From Arcobacter sp. CECT 8983 (lineage in GTDB: Bacteria; Campylobacterota; Campylobacteria; Campylobacterales; Arcobacteraceae), in the NCBI RefSeq assembly GCF_004118855.1, contig NZ_PDKF01000024.1, positions 1 through 64,000 of the forward strand: a stretch of 64,000 nt of DNA. Direction: 5' to 3'. Position numbers and translations under genes: made by a program. Shown here piece after piece: positions 37,052 to 45,962 of the stretch. The notes under the pieces are model-generated. The model had not been told where the DNA came from. It saw only the letters and a list, made by a program, of their open reading frames with translations, and ran no database searches. Numbering within the stretch: position 1 is the stretch's first letter; each line of letters opens with the position of its first letter.

Positions 37052-38485
37052 ATGTTTAACTTAGGAAAAACACAAGAGGAATCAGGAAGATTAGCTGCAA
37101 TGGAAGAAAACTATGCAATTATATCATTTAAGCCTGATGGTACAATCATTCATGCAAATAATAATTTTCTAAATGCATTAGGATATTCTTTAGATGAAAT
37201 TACAGGAAAACATCACAGAATGTTTTGTAATAAAAATTATGCAAACTCTACTGAGTACATGCAATTTTGGAAAGACTTAGCAAGCGGAAAATCAAAAATT
37301 GATGAGTTTGAAAGATTTAGAAAAGATGGTAGTTCAATTTGGATTCAAGCTTCATATACTCCTGTAAAAGACAATAAAGGAGTTGTAATAAGAGTAGTTA
37401 AATTTGCTCAAGATATTACAGATTCAAAAGCTGTAATAAACTCAGTTAAAGATGCTATTGATGTTGCAAAAGAAGGGAATATGAATCAAACAATAGAAAA
37501 AAGTACAAAAAACATAGCTATTGAAGAACTTAAAAATGGAATCAATGAACTATTTAAAATTGTGTCTTCTAAGGTTGATAATGATTTAAACAATATAACA
37601 AAAGCTTTACTTTCTTATCAAAATCTTGATTTTACACATAAGATAGTTGGTGATGATTTAGGTGAAACTGCAATCGGATTAAACAGTTTAGCAGATGTTA
37701 TTAATAAAATGTTATTAGATAACAAAAAAAATGGACTTACGTTAGAAAAAAGTTCAAACATTCTTTTAACAAATGTTGATAATTTAAATACTAATTCAAA
37801 TGCAGCTGCTGCAAGCTTAGAAGAAACAGCCGCTGCTTTAGAAGAGATTACATCAAATATATCATTAAATACACAAAATGTTATAAAAATGACTGAATTT
37901 GCAAATCAAGTTACAACTTCAGCAAACGAAGGAAAAAGTTTAGCCGAACAAACAACTGCTTCAATGAATGAAATTGATAATGAAGTCAATGCTATTAATG
38001 AAGCAATTACAGTAATTGATCAAATTGCTTTCCAAACAAATATTCTTTCACTAAATGCGGCTGTGGAAGCAGCTACTGCAGGAGAAGCAGGAAAAGGTTT
38101 TGCAGTAGTTGCACAAGAAGTTAGAAATCTTGCTTCAAGGTCAGCTGAAGCGGCAAAAGAGATTAAAGATTTAGTAGGAAAAGCAACAAGTAAAGCAAAT
38201 AATGGAAAAGTTATCTCGGATAAAATGATTTTAGGATATAACGAGTTAAATGAAAATATTACTAGAACGATTGAGCTTATTTCAAATGTAGAGTCAGCTT
38301 CAAAGGAACAAGAAGCTGGAATTGTACAAATAAATGATGCAATAAATAGTCTTGACCAGCAAACACAACAAAATGCTTCAATTGCTAATGAAACTAAAGT
38401 TATAGCTCAACAAACAGATGAAATAGCTAAAATTATTGTTTCTGAAGCAAATGAAAAAGAATTTTTTGGAAAAGATACTGCTTAA
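37052..38485 (+). CDS. Soluble PAS-containing chemoreceptor
   Basis: 477 residues, no membrane helix. An N-terminal PAS domain (about 20-130) with GKHHRMFC, as in BdlA-type and other heme/FAD-linked receptors, then a helical region and an MCP signalling domain whose hairpin tip reads [20 protein letters not shown] and EVRNLASRS, which contact CheA and CheW. A cytoplasmic energy or redox sensor is likely. GGGAGG before the ATG sits in the loop and edge of a small hairpin (37025-37048). Confidence 0.9.
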   Translation: MFNLGKTQEESGRLAAMEENYAIISFKPDGTIIHANNNFLNALGYSLDEITGKHHRMFCNKNYANSTEYMQFWKDLASGKSKIDEFERFRKDGSSIWIQASYTPVKDNKGVVIRVVKFAQDITDSKAVINSVKDAIDVAKEGNMNQTIEKSTKNIAIEELKNGINELFKIVSSKVDNDLNNITKALLSYQNLDFTHKIVGDDLGETAIGLNSLADVINKMLLDNKKNGLTLEKSSNILLTNVDNLNTNSNAAAASLEETAAALEEITSNISLNTQNVIKMTEFANQVTTSANEGKSLAEQTTASMNEIDNEVNAINEAITVIDQIAFQTNILSLNAAVEAATAGEAGKGFAVVAQEVRNLASRSAEAAKEIKDLVGKATSKANNGKVISDKMILGYNELNENITRTIELISNVESASKEQEAGIVQINDAINSLDQQTQQNASIANETKVIAQQTDEIAKIIVSEANEKEFFGKDTA

Positions 38486-38504
38486 ATAAAAAACATAAAA
38501 TAAG

Positions 38505-38540
38505 AAGAAAGTTATATAAACTATTTTATAGCTTTCTTTT
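38505..38540 (+). terminator. Terminator after the chemoreceptor gene
   Basis: A 12-bp stem with one G-U pair (38505-38516 with 38527-38538) is followed by a short T-run. Confidence 0.6.
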
Positions 38541-38583
38541 GTTAGAATATATTCTTTAAAATAACCATTTCATAGGATATATT

Positions 38584-39819
38584 ATGAACAAAAAAGATGT
38601 TAAAAAAGTAGTATTAGCTTACAGTGGTGGGTTAGATACTTCTACTATATTAAAATGGCTTCAAGACGAGTATAATGCAGAAGTTATAACTTTTACAGCT
38701 GATTTAGGTCAAGGTGAAGAAGTTGAACCAGCAAGAGAAAAAGCACTTGCTTGTGGAATTAAACCAGAGAATATTTTTATTTTAGATATTAAAGAAGAGT
38801 TCGTTAAAGATTATGTATTTCCAATGTTTAGAGCAAATGCAATTTATGAAGGTGAGTATTTATTAGGAACTTCTATTGCTAGACCTCTTATTGCTAAAAA
38901 ACAAATTGAAATTGCTAAAAAAATGGGTGCAGATGCAGTATCACACGGTGCAACAGGAAAAGGAAATGACCAAGTAAGATTTGAACTTGGATATTTAGGA
39001 TTAAATCCAGATATTACTGTAATTGCTCCTTGGAGAGAGTGGGATTTAAACTCAAGAGAAAAACTATTAGCATATGCAAAAGAGCATGGTATTGAAATAG
39101 ATAAAAAACATATTGATGCAGATGGAAATCCTGCAATTTCTCCATACTCTATGGATGCTAACCTTTTACATATTTCTTATGAGGGATTATCTTTAGAGGA
39201 CCCAAATGCAGAGCCAAGTGAAGATATGTGGTTATGGACAAACTCACCTGAAGAAGCTCCTAATGAACCTGAATATATCACAATTTCATATAAAAATGGA
39301 GATCCAATTGCAATTAATGGTGAAGAAATGTCACCAGCAACTATTTTAGAAACTTTAAATAAATATGGAAATAAACATGGTATTGGAAGAATTGATATTG
39401 TAGAAAATAGATATGTTGGTATGAAAGCAAGAGGTTGTTATGAAACTCCAGGTGGAACAATTATGCTTAAAGCACATAGAGCTATCGAGTCTATTACTCT
39501 TGATAGAGAAGCTGCTCATTTAAAAGATGAAATGATGCCTAAATATGCTAAATTAATTTACCAAGGATATTGGTTCTCTCCTGAAAGAGAAATGCTTCAA
39601 GCTGCAATTGATAAAACACAAGAAAATGTAGAGGGAACTGTTAAGTTAAAACTTTACAAAGGAAATGTTATTGTTGTGGGAAGAGAATCTAAAAAATCTT
39701 TATTCTCTGAAGCACACTCTACTTTCGAAGAAGATGAAGTATATAATCAAAAAGATGCAGAAGGTTTCATTAGACTTAATGCATTAAGATTTATAATCGC
39801 TGGTCAAACTAGAAAATAA
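38584..39819 (+). CDS. argG: Argininosuccinate synthase
   Basis: 411 residues. [13 protein letters not shown] is the ATP-binding P-loop of the N-type PPase family and [13 protein letters not shown] the substrate region. It joins citrulline and aspartate in arginine synthesis. Single-gene unit with its own strong terminator. argF lies at 21122, not linked. Confidence 0.97.
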   Translation: MNKKDVKKVVLAYSGGLDTSTILKWLQDEYNAEVITFTADLGQGEEVEPAREKALACGIKPENIFILDIKEEFVKDYVFPMFRANAIYEGEYLLGTSIARPLIAKKQIEIAKKMGADAVSHGATGKGNDQVRFELGYLGLNPDITVIAPWREWDLNSREKLLAYAKEHGIEIDKKHIDADGNPAISPYSMDANLLHISYEGLSLEDPNAEPSEDMWLWTNSPEEAPNEPEYITISYKNGDPIAINGEEMSPATILETLNKYGNKHGIGRIDIVENRYVGMKARGCYETPGGTIMLKAHRAIESITLDREAAHLKDEMMPKYAKLIYQGYWFSPEREMLQAAIDKTQENVEGTVKLKLYKGNVIVVGRESKKSLFSEAHSTFEEDEVYNQKDAEGFIRLNALRFIIAGQTRK

Positions 39820-39828
39820 ATAAAATAC

Positions 39829-39860
39829 AAAAAGGTCAAGAATTAATCTTGACCTTTTTT
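39829..39860 (+). terminator. Intrinsic terminator of argG
   Basis: A perfect 12-bp stem (39829-39840 with 39848-39859) that ends in a T-run. Confidence 0.88.
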
Positions 39861-39900
39861 ACTCACTCTTTCAAAAGCAAAACTTTTTAAACTATTTATC

Positions 39901-39929
39901 TTGAATTTTTTTATATCAATAGTTATAAT
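39901..39929 (+). promoter_or_regulatory. Sigma70-type promoter of the gamma carbonic anhydrase gene
   Basis: TTGAAT (39901-39906), 17-base spacer, TATAAT (39924-39929), 33 bases before the start codon, directly after the argG terminator. Confidence 0.7.
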
Positions 39930-39962
39930 TTAATACTACAATATATGATTAGGGAGAATTAG

Positions 39963-40463
39963 ATGTTATTAAAATTTAAAGGACATTATCCAAAAGTGGC
40001 ACCTACTGCATGGATTGCTCCAAGTGCAGATGTTATTGGAAAAGTTGAAATAGGAGATAACTCTTCAGTTTGGTTCGGCTGTGTTTTAAGAGGAGATGTA
40101 AATAATATTAAAATTGGAAACAATACAAATATACAAGATTTATCAATGATTCATATGGATACAGATTCTGAAACAATCTTAGGAGATAATGTAACTATAG
40201 GTCATAAAGTTATGCTTCATGGTTGTACAATTGAAGATAACTGCTTAATTGGTATGAGTGCTACAATACTAGACCATGCTATTATAGGAGAAGGAAGTAT
40301 TGTTGGAGCAAACTCTCTTGTAACTTCAGGTAAAAAATTTCCTCCAAAAAGTTTAATTATGGGAAGTCCAGCAAAAGTAGTAAAAGAATTAACAGATGAA
40401 GATGTAGAGAAATTAATAAAACATGCAGGACATTATGTGGAGTATAAAAACGACTATATCTAA
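39963..40463 (+). CDS. Gamma carbonic anhydrase family protein
   Basis: 166 residues of left-handed beta-helix with hexapeptide repeats; the zinc histidines are expected in MIHMD, GHKVMLHGC. Family members include active carbonic anhydrases and YrdA-like proteins of unknown activity. GGGAG lies upstream of the ATG. Flanked by terminators on both sides, so a single-gene unit. Confidence 0.9.
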   Translation: MLLKFKGHYPKVAPTAWIAPSADVIGKVEIGDNSSVWFGCVLRGDVNNIKIGNNTNIQDLSMIHMDTDSETILGDNVTIGHKVMLHGCTIEDNCLIGMSATILDHAIIGEGSIVGANSLVTSGKKFPPKSLIMGSPAKVVKELTDEDVEKLIKHAGHYVEYKNDYI

Positions 40464-40464
40464 T

Positions 40465-40492
40465 AAAATTAGAGTATTTTTACTCTAGTTTT
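40465..40492. terminator. Bidirectional terminator between convergent genes
   Basis: A 12-bp stem (40465-40476 with 40481-40492, one G-U pair) with loop TTTT, ending in T-rich sequence on both strands. Confidence 0.75.
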
Positions 40493-40670
40493 CTTTACAA
40501 TAACTTCTAATTTCATATTTTCCAGTTCTATAGTTTAAAACTTTTTCTTTTTTATATTCTAAACCTAAAGCTTTGCACTCTTCTTTTGTGATTTCTTCAC
40601 TATTCACACAAGAAACAAAAAATAATGAACAAAAAATAAATGATACAATTGTTAAAAAAAGATTTTTCAT
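40485..40670 (-). CDS. Small lipoprotein, 61 residues
   Basis: Signal peptide MKNLFLTIVSFIFCSLFFVSC with lipobox FVSC (Cys21), so it is lipidated. The mature part of about 41 residues has two further cysteines (CKALGLEY and SYCKEN) that could form a disulfide. It lies just after a single-domain response regulator gene. Family not recognised. Confidence 0.72.
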   Translation of the reverse strand: MKNLFLTIVSFIFCSLFFVSCVNSEEITKEECKALGLEYKKEKVLNYRTGKYEIRSYCKEN

Positions 40671-40681
40671 TTAGAATCCTT

Positions 40682-41065
40682 TTATATTGAATCTAACACC
40701 TTCATACTACAATTAAGTAAATCTTTCATATCAAAAGGTTTTGGTATGCATTTACTAACACCTAAGCTCTTAATTCTTTCAATTATTTCTATATCAACAG
40801 CAGAAGTTATGATGCATGGAATATGAGGATTAATATTTCTAATCTCTTTAAGCATTGCTATTCCATCTTTTAGGGGCATATTGATATCTGTAATAATTAA
40901 GTCTATTTTCTCATTATTGAACTTTTCAAGACCTACTTTACCATTTTCTGCAATTATTACATTAAAAACGTAGTTTAAACAAATCTCTACATTAGATCTG
41001 ACAATACTCTCATCTTCTACGTACAGAATAGTAAAATTTTTATAGTTTTGTGATGTACTTAACAT
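40682..41065 (-). CDS. Single-domain response regulator
   Basis: 127 residues, receiver only. Acidic pair Glu17-Asp18, Asp60 in TDINMPLKDG, lysine in PKPFDM. Without an output domain it must act by binding partners, as CheY does, or in a phosphorelay. Lies 54 bases after the winged-helix regulator gene on the same strand. Confidence 0.88.
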   Translation of the reverse strand: MLSTSQNYKNFTILYVEDESIVRSNVEICLNYVFNVIIAENGKVGLEKFNNEKIDLIITDINMPLKDGIAMLKEIRNINPHIPCIITSAVDIEIIERIKSLGVSKCIPKPFDMKDLLNCSMKVLDSI

Positions 41066-41119
41066 GATACACCTCCCACTATAAAAATTATAGTGACAAA
41101 TAGTACTATAAAGGTATCA

Positions 41120-41866
41120 TTATTTTAAATTTATTCTGTATCCAAAACCATAAACATTTTCTAAATCTAATTCTGGAACTTTTTTTCTAAGTCTAGAAAT
41201 TATGTTTTTTAAATTTGATATGCTAGGTGATTTTTCATCGTCATTAGCCCAAAGTATGGTGATTAGTTCTTCTATTGTATGAGTTTTTTCACTATACTTA
41301 AAAAGTATTTCTAGCAGTAGTATTTCTTTTTTAGTAAGCTTGATATTCTCTTTATTTTTAAGTAGTTGTTTTGTTTCTTTATTCCAAGTAAGATTATCAT
41401 TTATTCTTAAAATAGTACTATTAATATTGTCTTCTTTGTTACTTTTATGATACAGTTCCTTAAGCTTTGTATATAGAACATGAACAAAAGAGTCATAATT
41501 TAAAGGTTTAGCTATAAAATGAGAGATACCAATATTTACAAGCTCTAACAGATAGTTTGATTCACTATGAGCAGACAATATTATTAAAAGTTGCTCTTTA
41601 TTTATATCATAAACTTCTCTTGTAAGTTCTATACCATCTTTATTTGGCATTTTGATATCACTAATTACTACATCATAATAGGTATTGTTTTCTTTATAGA
41701 AATTTTTATACTTCTCAATAGCCTCTTGCCCATCAAAGGCAACATCAACTTTTGGAAAAATCAATTCCAATAATTCACTTGTCTCTTTTATAATATCTTT
41801 ATCATCTTCAACAAAAAGAACACTTTTGTCTTTTGCATATTTTTCTAAAAGAATATAATCAACCAT
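41120..41866 (-). CDS. Response regulator, OmpR-type winged helix
   Basis: 248 residues. Receiver with Glu20-Asp21-Asp22 and Asp70 (SDIKMPNKDG), lysine in AKPLNYDS; C-terminal winged helix (about 160-247) ending GFGYRINLK. It is transcribed divergently from a histidine kinase gene 64 bases away, the likely partner. Confidence 0.9.
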   Translation of the reverse strand: MVDYILLEKYAKDKSVLFVEDDKDIIKETSELLELIFPKVDVAFDGQEAIEKYKNFYKENNTYYDVVISDIKMPNKDGIELTREVYDINKEQLLIILSAHSESNYLLELVNIGISHFIAKPLNYDSFVHVLYTKLKELYHKSNKEDNINSTILRINDNLTWNKETKQLLKNKENIKLTKKEILLLEILFKYSEKTHTIEELITILWANDDEKSPSISNLKNIISRLRKKVPELDLENVYGFGYRINLK

Positions 41867-41930
41867 TTTAGCTCCTAAAAAGTGTTATTAAATTATACTA
41901 TAAAGATATTTTATTCTAATTAGGAAAATA

Positions 41931-42971
41931 ATGAATGATAATTACTTTGAATGTTTCTTTGATAATACAATAGAGGGTATTTTAATTATTGAAAATGGAT
42001 TTATTATTAATATAAATCAAGCAATGCTTAATATTTTAAAATACAATAATAAAGATGAAATCATTGGAAATCTTGCAACTGGAATACTTATTCCAACAAT
42101 TAATCATAAATATCTAGAATATAATAATACAACTTTTGAAGAAATTTCTTTAATAACAAAGGAAGGTGAAATAACTCCTGCTATCATAAGAATTAAAGAT
42201 ATTAAAGAAAACAATAAAAAGTATAAAATGGTTTTTATTCAAGATTTAACTGATTTAAAAGAGAAAGAAAGTTTACTTATAGAACAATCAAGAATGGCTG
42301 CTATGGGAGAAATGATTTCAATGATTGCTCACCAGTGGAGACAACCTTTATCTTCAATTGGAACTGCTGTTTCTAATTTAAAACTGCGTATAAATATGAA
42401 AAACTATGATGAAGATATTTTTAATAAAAAATTAGATGATGTGGAAAATTATCTAAATTATATGTCAACTACAATTGATGATTTTAGAAACTTTTTTAAA
42501 AAGGACAGAGAAAAAGAGCTTACAAGTATTACTTATATAACAGATATTGCACTAGAGATGTTATATGAAGCCTTTGAAAAAAATAATATAAAACTAGAAA
42601 ATAGAAAAAACATAAAATTAGAAAATATCTTTTTATATAAAAATGAACTCTTGCAAGTAATTATAAATATATTAACAAATGCAAAAGATGCATTTGATAC
42701 TAAAAAAATTCAAAATAACAATAAAATAATAATAGAGTATAAAGAATTAAAAAAAGTTCAAAAAATCATAATAAGCGATAATGCAGGGGGAATTGCAGAT
42801 AATATAATTGATAAAATTTTTGACCCTTATTTTTCTACAAAAGAGAATAAAAATGGAACGGGTATTGGATTATATATGTGTAAAACTATTATTGAAAAAC
42901 ATTTTGATGGTAAAATAACAGTATCTAATAAAAAAGATGGTGCTTGTTTTGAAATAGTTATTTCAAAGTAA
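41931..42971 (+). CDS. Soluble PAS sensor histidine kinase
   Basis: 346 residues, no membrane helix. One PAS domain (about 5-105), then His134 in AHQWRQPL, N-box LTNAKDAF, G1 DNAGGI, F-box FDPYFSTKE and G2 GTGIGL, so a complete kinase. It is divergent from the OmpR-type regulator at 41120-41866. Confidence 0.9.
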   Translation: MNDNYFECFFDNTIEGILIIENGFIININQAMLNILKYNNKDEIIGNLATGILIPTINHKYLEYNNTTFEEISLITKEGEITPAIIRIKDIKENNKKYKMVFIQDLTDLKEKESLLIEQSRMAAMGEMISMIAHQWRQPLSSIGTAVSNLKLRINMKNYDEDIFNKKLDDVENYLNYMSTTIDDFRNFFKKDREKELTSITYITDIALEMLYEAFEKNNIKLENRKNIKLENIFLYKNELLQVIINILTNAKDAFDTKKIQNNNKIIIEYKELKKVQKIIISDNAGGIADNIIDKIFDPYFSTKENKNGTGIGLYMCKTIIEKHFDGKITVSNKKDGACFEIVISK

Positions 42972-42991
42972 AGAAAAAGTTCTTTACTTTG
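42964..42991. terminator. Bidirectional terminator between kinase and dUTPase genes
   Basis: A perfect 12-bp stem (42964-42975 with 42980-42991) with loop AAAG lies across the kinase stop codon and ends next to the dUTPase stop. Confidence 0.65.
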
Positions 42992-43912
42992 TTAATTTGA
43001 AGGATAGTTTTCTTCTAGTTTAGAGTATAGTTCATCAAAACTTACATTTTCCATATCTTCTAGTAAAGAAACCATAACAACATTGTCTTCATTACCATTC
43101 CATGTTTTGATATAAGTTCCTTCTTTATAACCATGATCTTGTCTAAATTTATTTAAACAATTTTTACCAATATAAAGTTTTTGAAGCCATGTAAATGAAA
43201 GTCCAGAAATTTTACAACATCTAAAGAATTGATCAATAAACCTTTCAATTCCACTAAATGATGGCATATTTCCTGTTTCTATTGCAAGTGAAATATAAGA
43301 TAATTTTTCTGCTTCTTTCACCATTGCTTTTACATCTATATCTTCTGATGCTTCATAAATACAATGAGTATTTACTAATGAAACAGCTCTAGGAACATTT
43401 GTTTCTTGTAAAATATAAGACATTAAAAAATGCCAAATATCAACTAGCTCAACATGAATATTATTCATATCAGGTTCTGAATTAATATTCTTCCAATGTT
43501 TCCAAGGAGTAGAATCAATTAACTCTGCAACTTCCATATGAATACATCTAAGCCAGTTAATCTCTTTTCCAAACTTATTTCTACCTAATTCCCAATTCTT
43601 ACCATTTGTAGAGTCATTTAACTCTTTTTGTAGTAAAAACATCTCTTCTAATTTATGTGGAAAAGAAGATGCTTCTTCTAAAAGCTCTGCTAAAGGTAAG
43701 CACTCTTCAATTAATGTATCTAATGATTTATTATTTGGTAAGTCCTTATCTCCTTTTAATAAATGAATAATTAATGATACTATATAAGGAACTTCATCTT
43801 TCTCTTCCCATTCTAAAATATCAGAAGATGTAACTCCAATATATTGGACAAAATCTTCAATAGAAAGGAAACCAAGAGACTTAATACTATCTTTTAAATC
43901 TTTGTATAACAA
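42992..43912 (-). CDS. dut: All-alpha dUTPase with N-terminal helix-turn-helix-like extension
   Basis: 306 residues. From about residue 85 it is a dimeric dUTPase: FLLQKELNDSTNGKNWE, CIHMEVAELID and VELVDIWHFLM supply the Mg2+-binding Glu/Asp residues. It hydrolyses dUTP to dUMP and keeps uracil out of DNA. The first 70 residues, LSIEDFVQYIGVTSSDILEWEE, look like a repressor-type helix-turn-helix, not part of the catalytic fold. Campylobacter-type enzymes are usually shorter. Could autoregulate; this is inferred. Confidence 0.87.
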   Translation of the reverse strand: MLYKDLKDSIKSLGFLSIEDFVQYIGVTSSDILEWEEKDEVPYIVSLIIHLLKGDKDLPNNKSLDTLIEECLPLAELLEEASSFPHKLEEMFLLQKELNDSTNGKNWELGRNKFGKEINWLRCIHMEVAELIDSTPWKHWKNINSEPDMNNIHVELVDIWHFLMSYILQETNVPRAVSLVNTHCIYEASEDIDVKAMVKEAEKLSYISLAIETGNMPSFSGIERFIDQFFRCCKISGLSFTWLQKLYIGKNCLNKFRQDHGYKEGTYIKTWNGNEDNVVMVSLLEDMENVSFDELYSKLEENYPSN

Positions 43913-43977
43913 TTATAACTCCTAAACTAAATAAAGTGTTTATTATACTCAAAAATAACTTTACAAAAAATCTTGTA

Positions 43978-44154
43978 TTATTCTTGAGGATTTTTTAATT
44001 GGAAAAATGAACAAGGCAAACCACTGCTATTTTTAACTACTACAGAGGGAATGGCCTTTGATTTAAATCCATAGGCTTTGCAACCGTGAGGTTTGTTTTG
44101 TTGCCACGTAACAAAATAGTGAATACACTTTTGGCATACTATTCTATTTGTCAT
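43978..44154 (-). CDS. Small Cys-rich conserved protein, 58 residues
   Basis: MTNRIVCQKCIHYFVTW begins a protein with CQKC, a CK in HGCKAYGF and a C in LPCSFF: four cysteines that could hold zinc. It starts one base after the recR stop codon, so it is probably cotranscribed and translationally coupled with recR. No annotated function known to me. Confidence 0.7.
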   Translation of the reverse strand: MTNRIVCQKCIHYFVTWQQNKPHGCKAYGFKSKAIPSVVVKNSSGLPCSFFQLKNPQE

Positions 44155-44155
44155 T

Positions 44156-44728
44156 TTATATATCCACCCTACTTTGTATCGCTTTTGCTAAAGATAACAT
44201 ATCAACATTTTCTAAACTAACACCTGTTGGTACACCTTGGGCGATCTTTGAAAATGTTATATTAAAATCTTTTAATTTATCTTCAATATACAACATAAAT
44301 GCATCATTTGATAAAGAAGGAGTAATTGCAAAAAGCGCTTCTCTTACTACATTTTCTTCCACAAAAGAGACTAGCCTTTCCATACTCTGTACTTCTAGTT
44401 CTTCAATAACAAAATATAGTCCATCAAACTGTTTTGAATCTTCTATTAAAAATATATCTTTTGCACTTTGAACAATGCATACCTTTGATGAGTCTCTTCT
44501 ATCATCTAAACAGATTTCACAAATTTCATGTTCACTCATAGAACCACATTTAACACATCTTTTTATGCTTTTTAATGCACTTTCAATACTATGAGCTATT
44601 TTTATGCCACTATAGTGATCATTCATTGTAACATGATAAGCTAGTCTTAAAGCAGATTTTTTACCAATTGTAGGTAAAGACTCAAAGGCTTCAACTAAAT
44701 TATAAAATTTTTCTAAACCTTTTTTCAT
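44156..44728 (-). CDS. recR: Recombination mediator RecR
   Basis: 190 residues. N-terminal helix-hairpin-helix, the C4 zinc finger CVKCGSMSEHEICEIC and a Toprim domain (IVQSAKDIFLIED). RecR with RecO loads RecA at gaps. Divergent from dnaJ. Confidence 0.95.
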   Translation of the reverse strand: MKKGLEKFYNLVEAFESLPTIGKKSALRLAYHVTMNDHYSGIKIAHSIESALKSIKRCVKCGSMSEHEICEICLDDRRDSSKVCIVQSAKDIFLIEDSKQFDGLYFVIEELEVQSMERLVSFVEENVVREALFAITPSLSNDAFMLYIEDKLKDFNITFSKIAQGVPTGVSLENVDMLSLAKAIQSRVDI

Positions 44729-44797
44729 GTAATTATTATATCAAAGATTAATAGTATTTTAGATAAAATCGCGAAAAATATATTTAGGAGTTAGCAA

Positions 44798-45925
44798 TTG
44801 ACTGAAGTGGATTACTATGAATTATTAGAAGTTGCTAGAGATAGTGATAAAGGAACAATTAAAAAAGCTTACAGAAAAATGGCAATGAAATATCATCCAG
44901 ATAAAAATCCTGATGATACAGATGCAGAAGATAAGTTTAAAGCTGTAAATGAAGCATATCAAGTCCTAAGTGATGATGAAAAAAGATCTATTTATGATAG
45001 ATATGGAAAAGCTGGACTTGAAGGTCATGGACAAGGTGGAGGTTTTGCTGGTGGCTTTGATGACTTAAGTTCTATCTTTGAAGAGATGTTTGGTGGTTCT
45101 GGCTTTGGAGGCTTCGGTGGAGCTTCAAGAAGACAAAGAAAAACATATAACTACAATTTAGATATTGCTATTGAATTAACAGTTGAATTTAACGAAGCAA
45201 TTTTTGGATGTAAAAAAGATATAGAATATAAATACAAAAATGCTTGTGGTGACTGTAAAGGAACTGGTGCAAAAAATGGTAAACTAAATACTTGTCCTCA
45301 TTGTGAAGGACAAGGACAAATTCATATGAGACAAGGTTTTATGACTTTTGCTCAAACATGTCCTCATTGTAATGGAACAGGTCAAGCTGTAACAAGTAAA
45401 TGTAATACTTGTAATGGAACGGGATATGATGAAAAGAAAGAAACATTTGAAGTTAATGTTCCTGAAGGTGTAAATGATGGAAATAGAATTAGAGTTTCAA
45501 ATAGAGGTAATGTAGCACCAGATGGAACAAGAGGTGATTTATATTTACAAATTAAAGTAAATGAAGATTCTCATTATGTAAGACATGATGATGATATCTA
45601 TTTAGAAGTTCCTATTTTCTTTACTCAAGTAGCTCTTGGTGCAACAATCAAAATACCTGGCTTAAGAGGAGAACTTGAATTAAAAGTTCCAGCTGGAACT
45701 AGAGATAAAGAACAATTTAGATTTAGAAATGAAGGGGTTAAATCAGTTCAAGGTTATGGACAAGGTGATTTAATTGTTCAAGTTAAAATTAATTACCCTA
45801 CTTCTTTAAATAGTGAACAAGAAAACCTTTTAGAAAAATTACAAGAAAGTTTTGGGGTAGAAAGTAAACCTCATGAATCAAACTTTGAAGGAATGTTTGA
45901 AAAAGTTAAAAAGTGGTTTTCTTAA
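44798..45925 (+). CDS. dnaJ: Chaperone DnaJ
   Basis: 375 residues. J-domain with the HPD triad in YHPDKNP, a Gly/Phe-rich linker, four zinc-finger repeats of type CxxCxGxG ([32 protein letters not shown]) and the C-terminal substrate domains. It starts with TTG; AGGAG lies seven bases upstream. dnaK and grpE are not in the window. Confidence 0.97.
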   Translation: MTEVDYYELLEVARDSDKGTIKKAYRKMAMKYHPDKNPDDTDAEDKFKAVNEAYQVLSDDEKRSIYDRYGKAGLEGHGQGGGFAGGFDDLSSIFEEMFGGSGFGGFGGASRRQRKTYNYNLDIAIELTVEFNEAIFGCKKDIEYKYKNACGDCKGTGAKNGKLNTCPHCEGQGQIHMRQGFMTFAQTCPHCNGTGQAVTSKCNTCNGTGYDEKKETFEVNVPEGVNDGNRIRVSNRGNVAPDGTRGDLYLQIKVNEDSHYVRHDDDIYLEVPIFFTQVALGATIKIPGLRGELELKVPAGTRDKEQFRFRNEGVKSVQGYGQGDLIVQVKINYPTSLNSEQENLLEKLQESFGVESKPHESNFEGMFEKVKKWFS

Positions 45926-45928
45926 AAT

Positions 45929-45954
45929 CTTATTTGGTATACTTACCAAATAAG
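45929..45954 (+). other. Perfect 11-bp hairpin between dnaJ and the next kinase gene
   Basis: Arms 45929-45939 and 45944-45954 with loop TACT begin four bases after the dnaJ stop codon. There is no T-tract; the ATG of the kinase follows nine bases later, so the hairpin may control readthrough or translation start rather than end transcription. Confidence 0.5.
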
Positions 45955-45962
45955 GTTATAAA

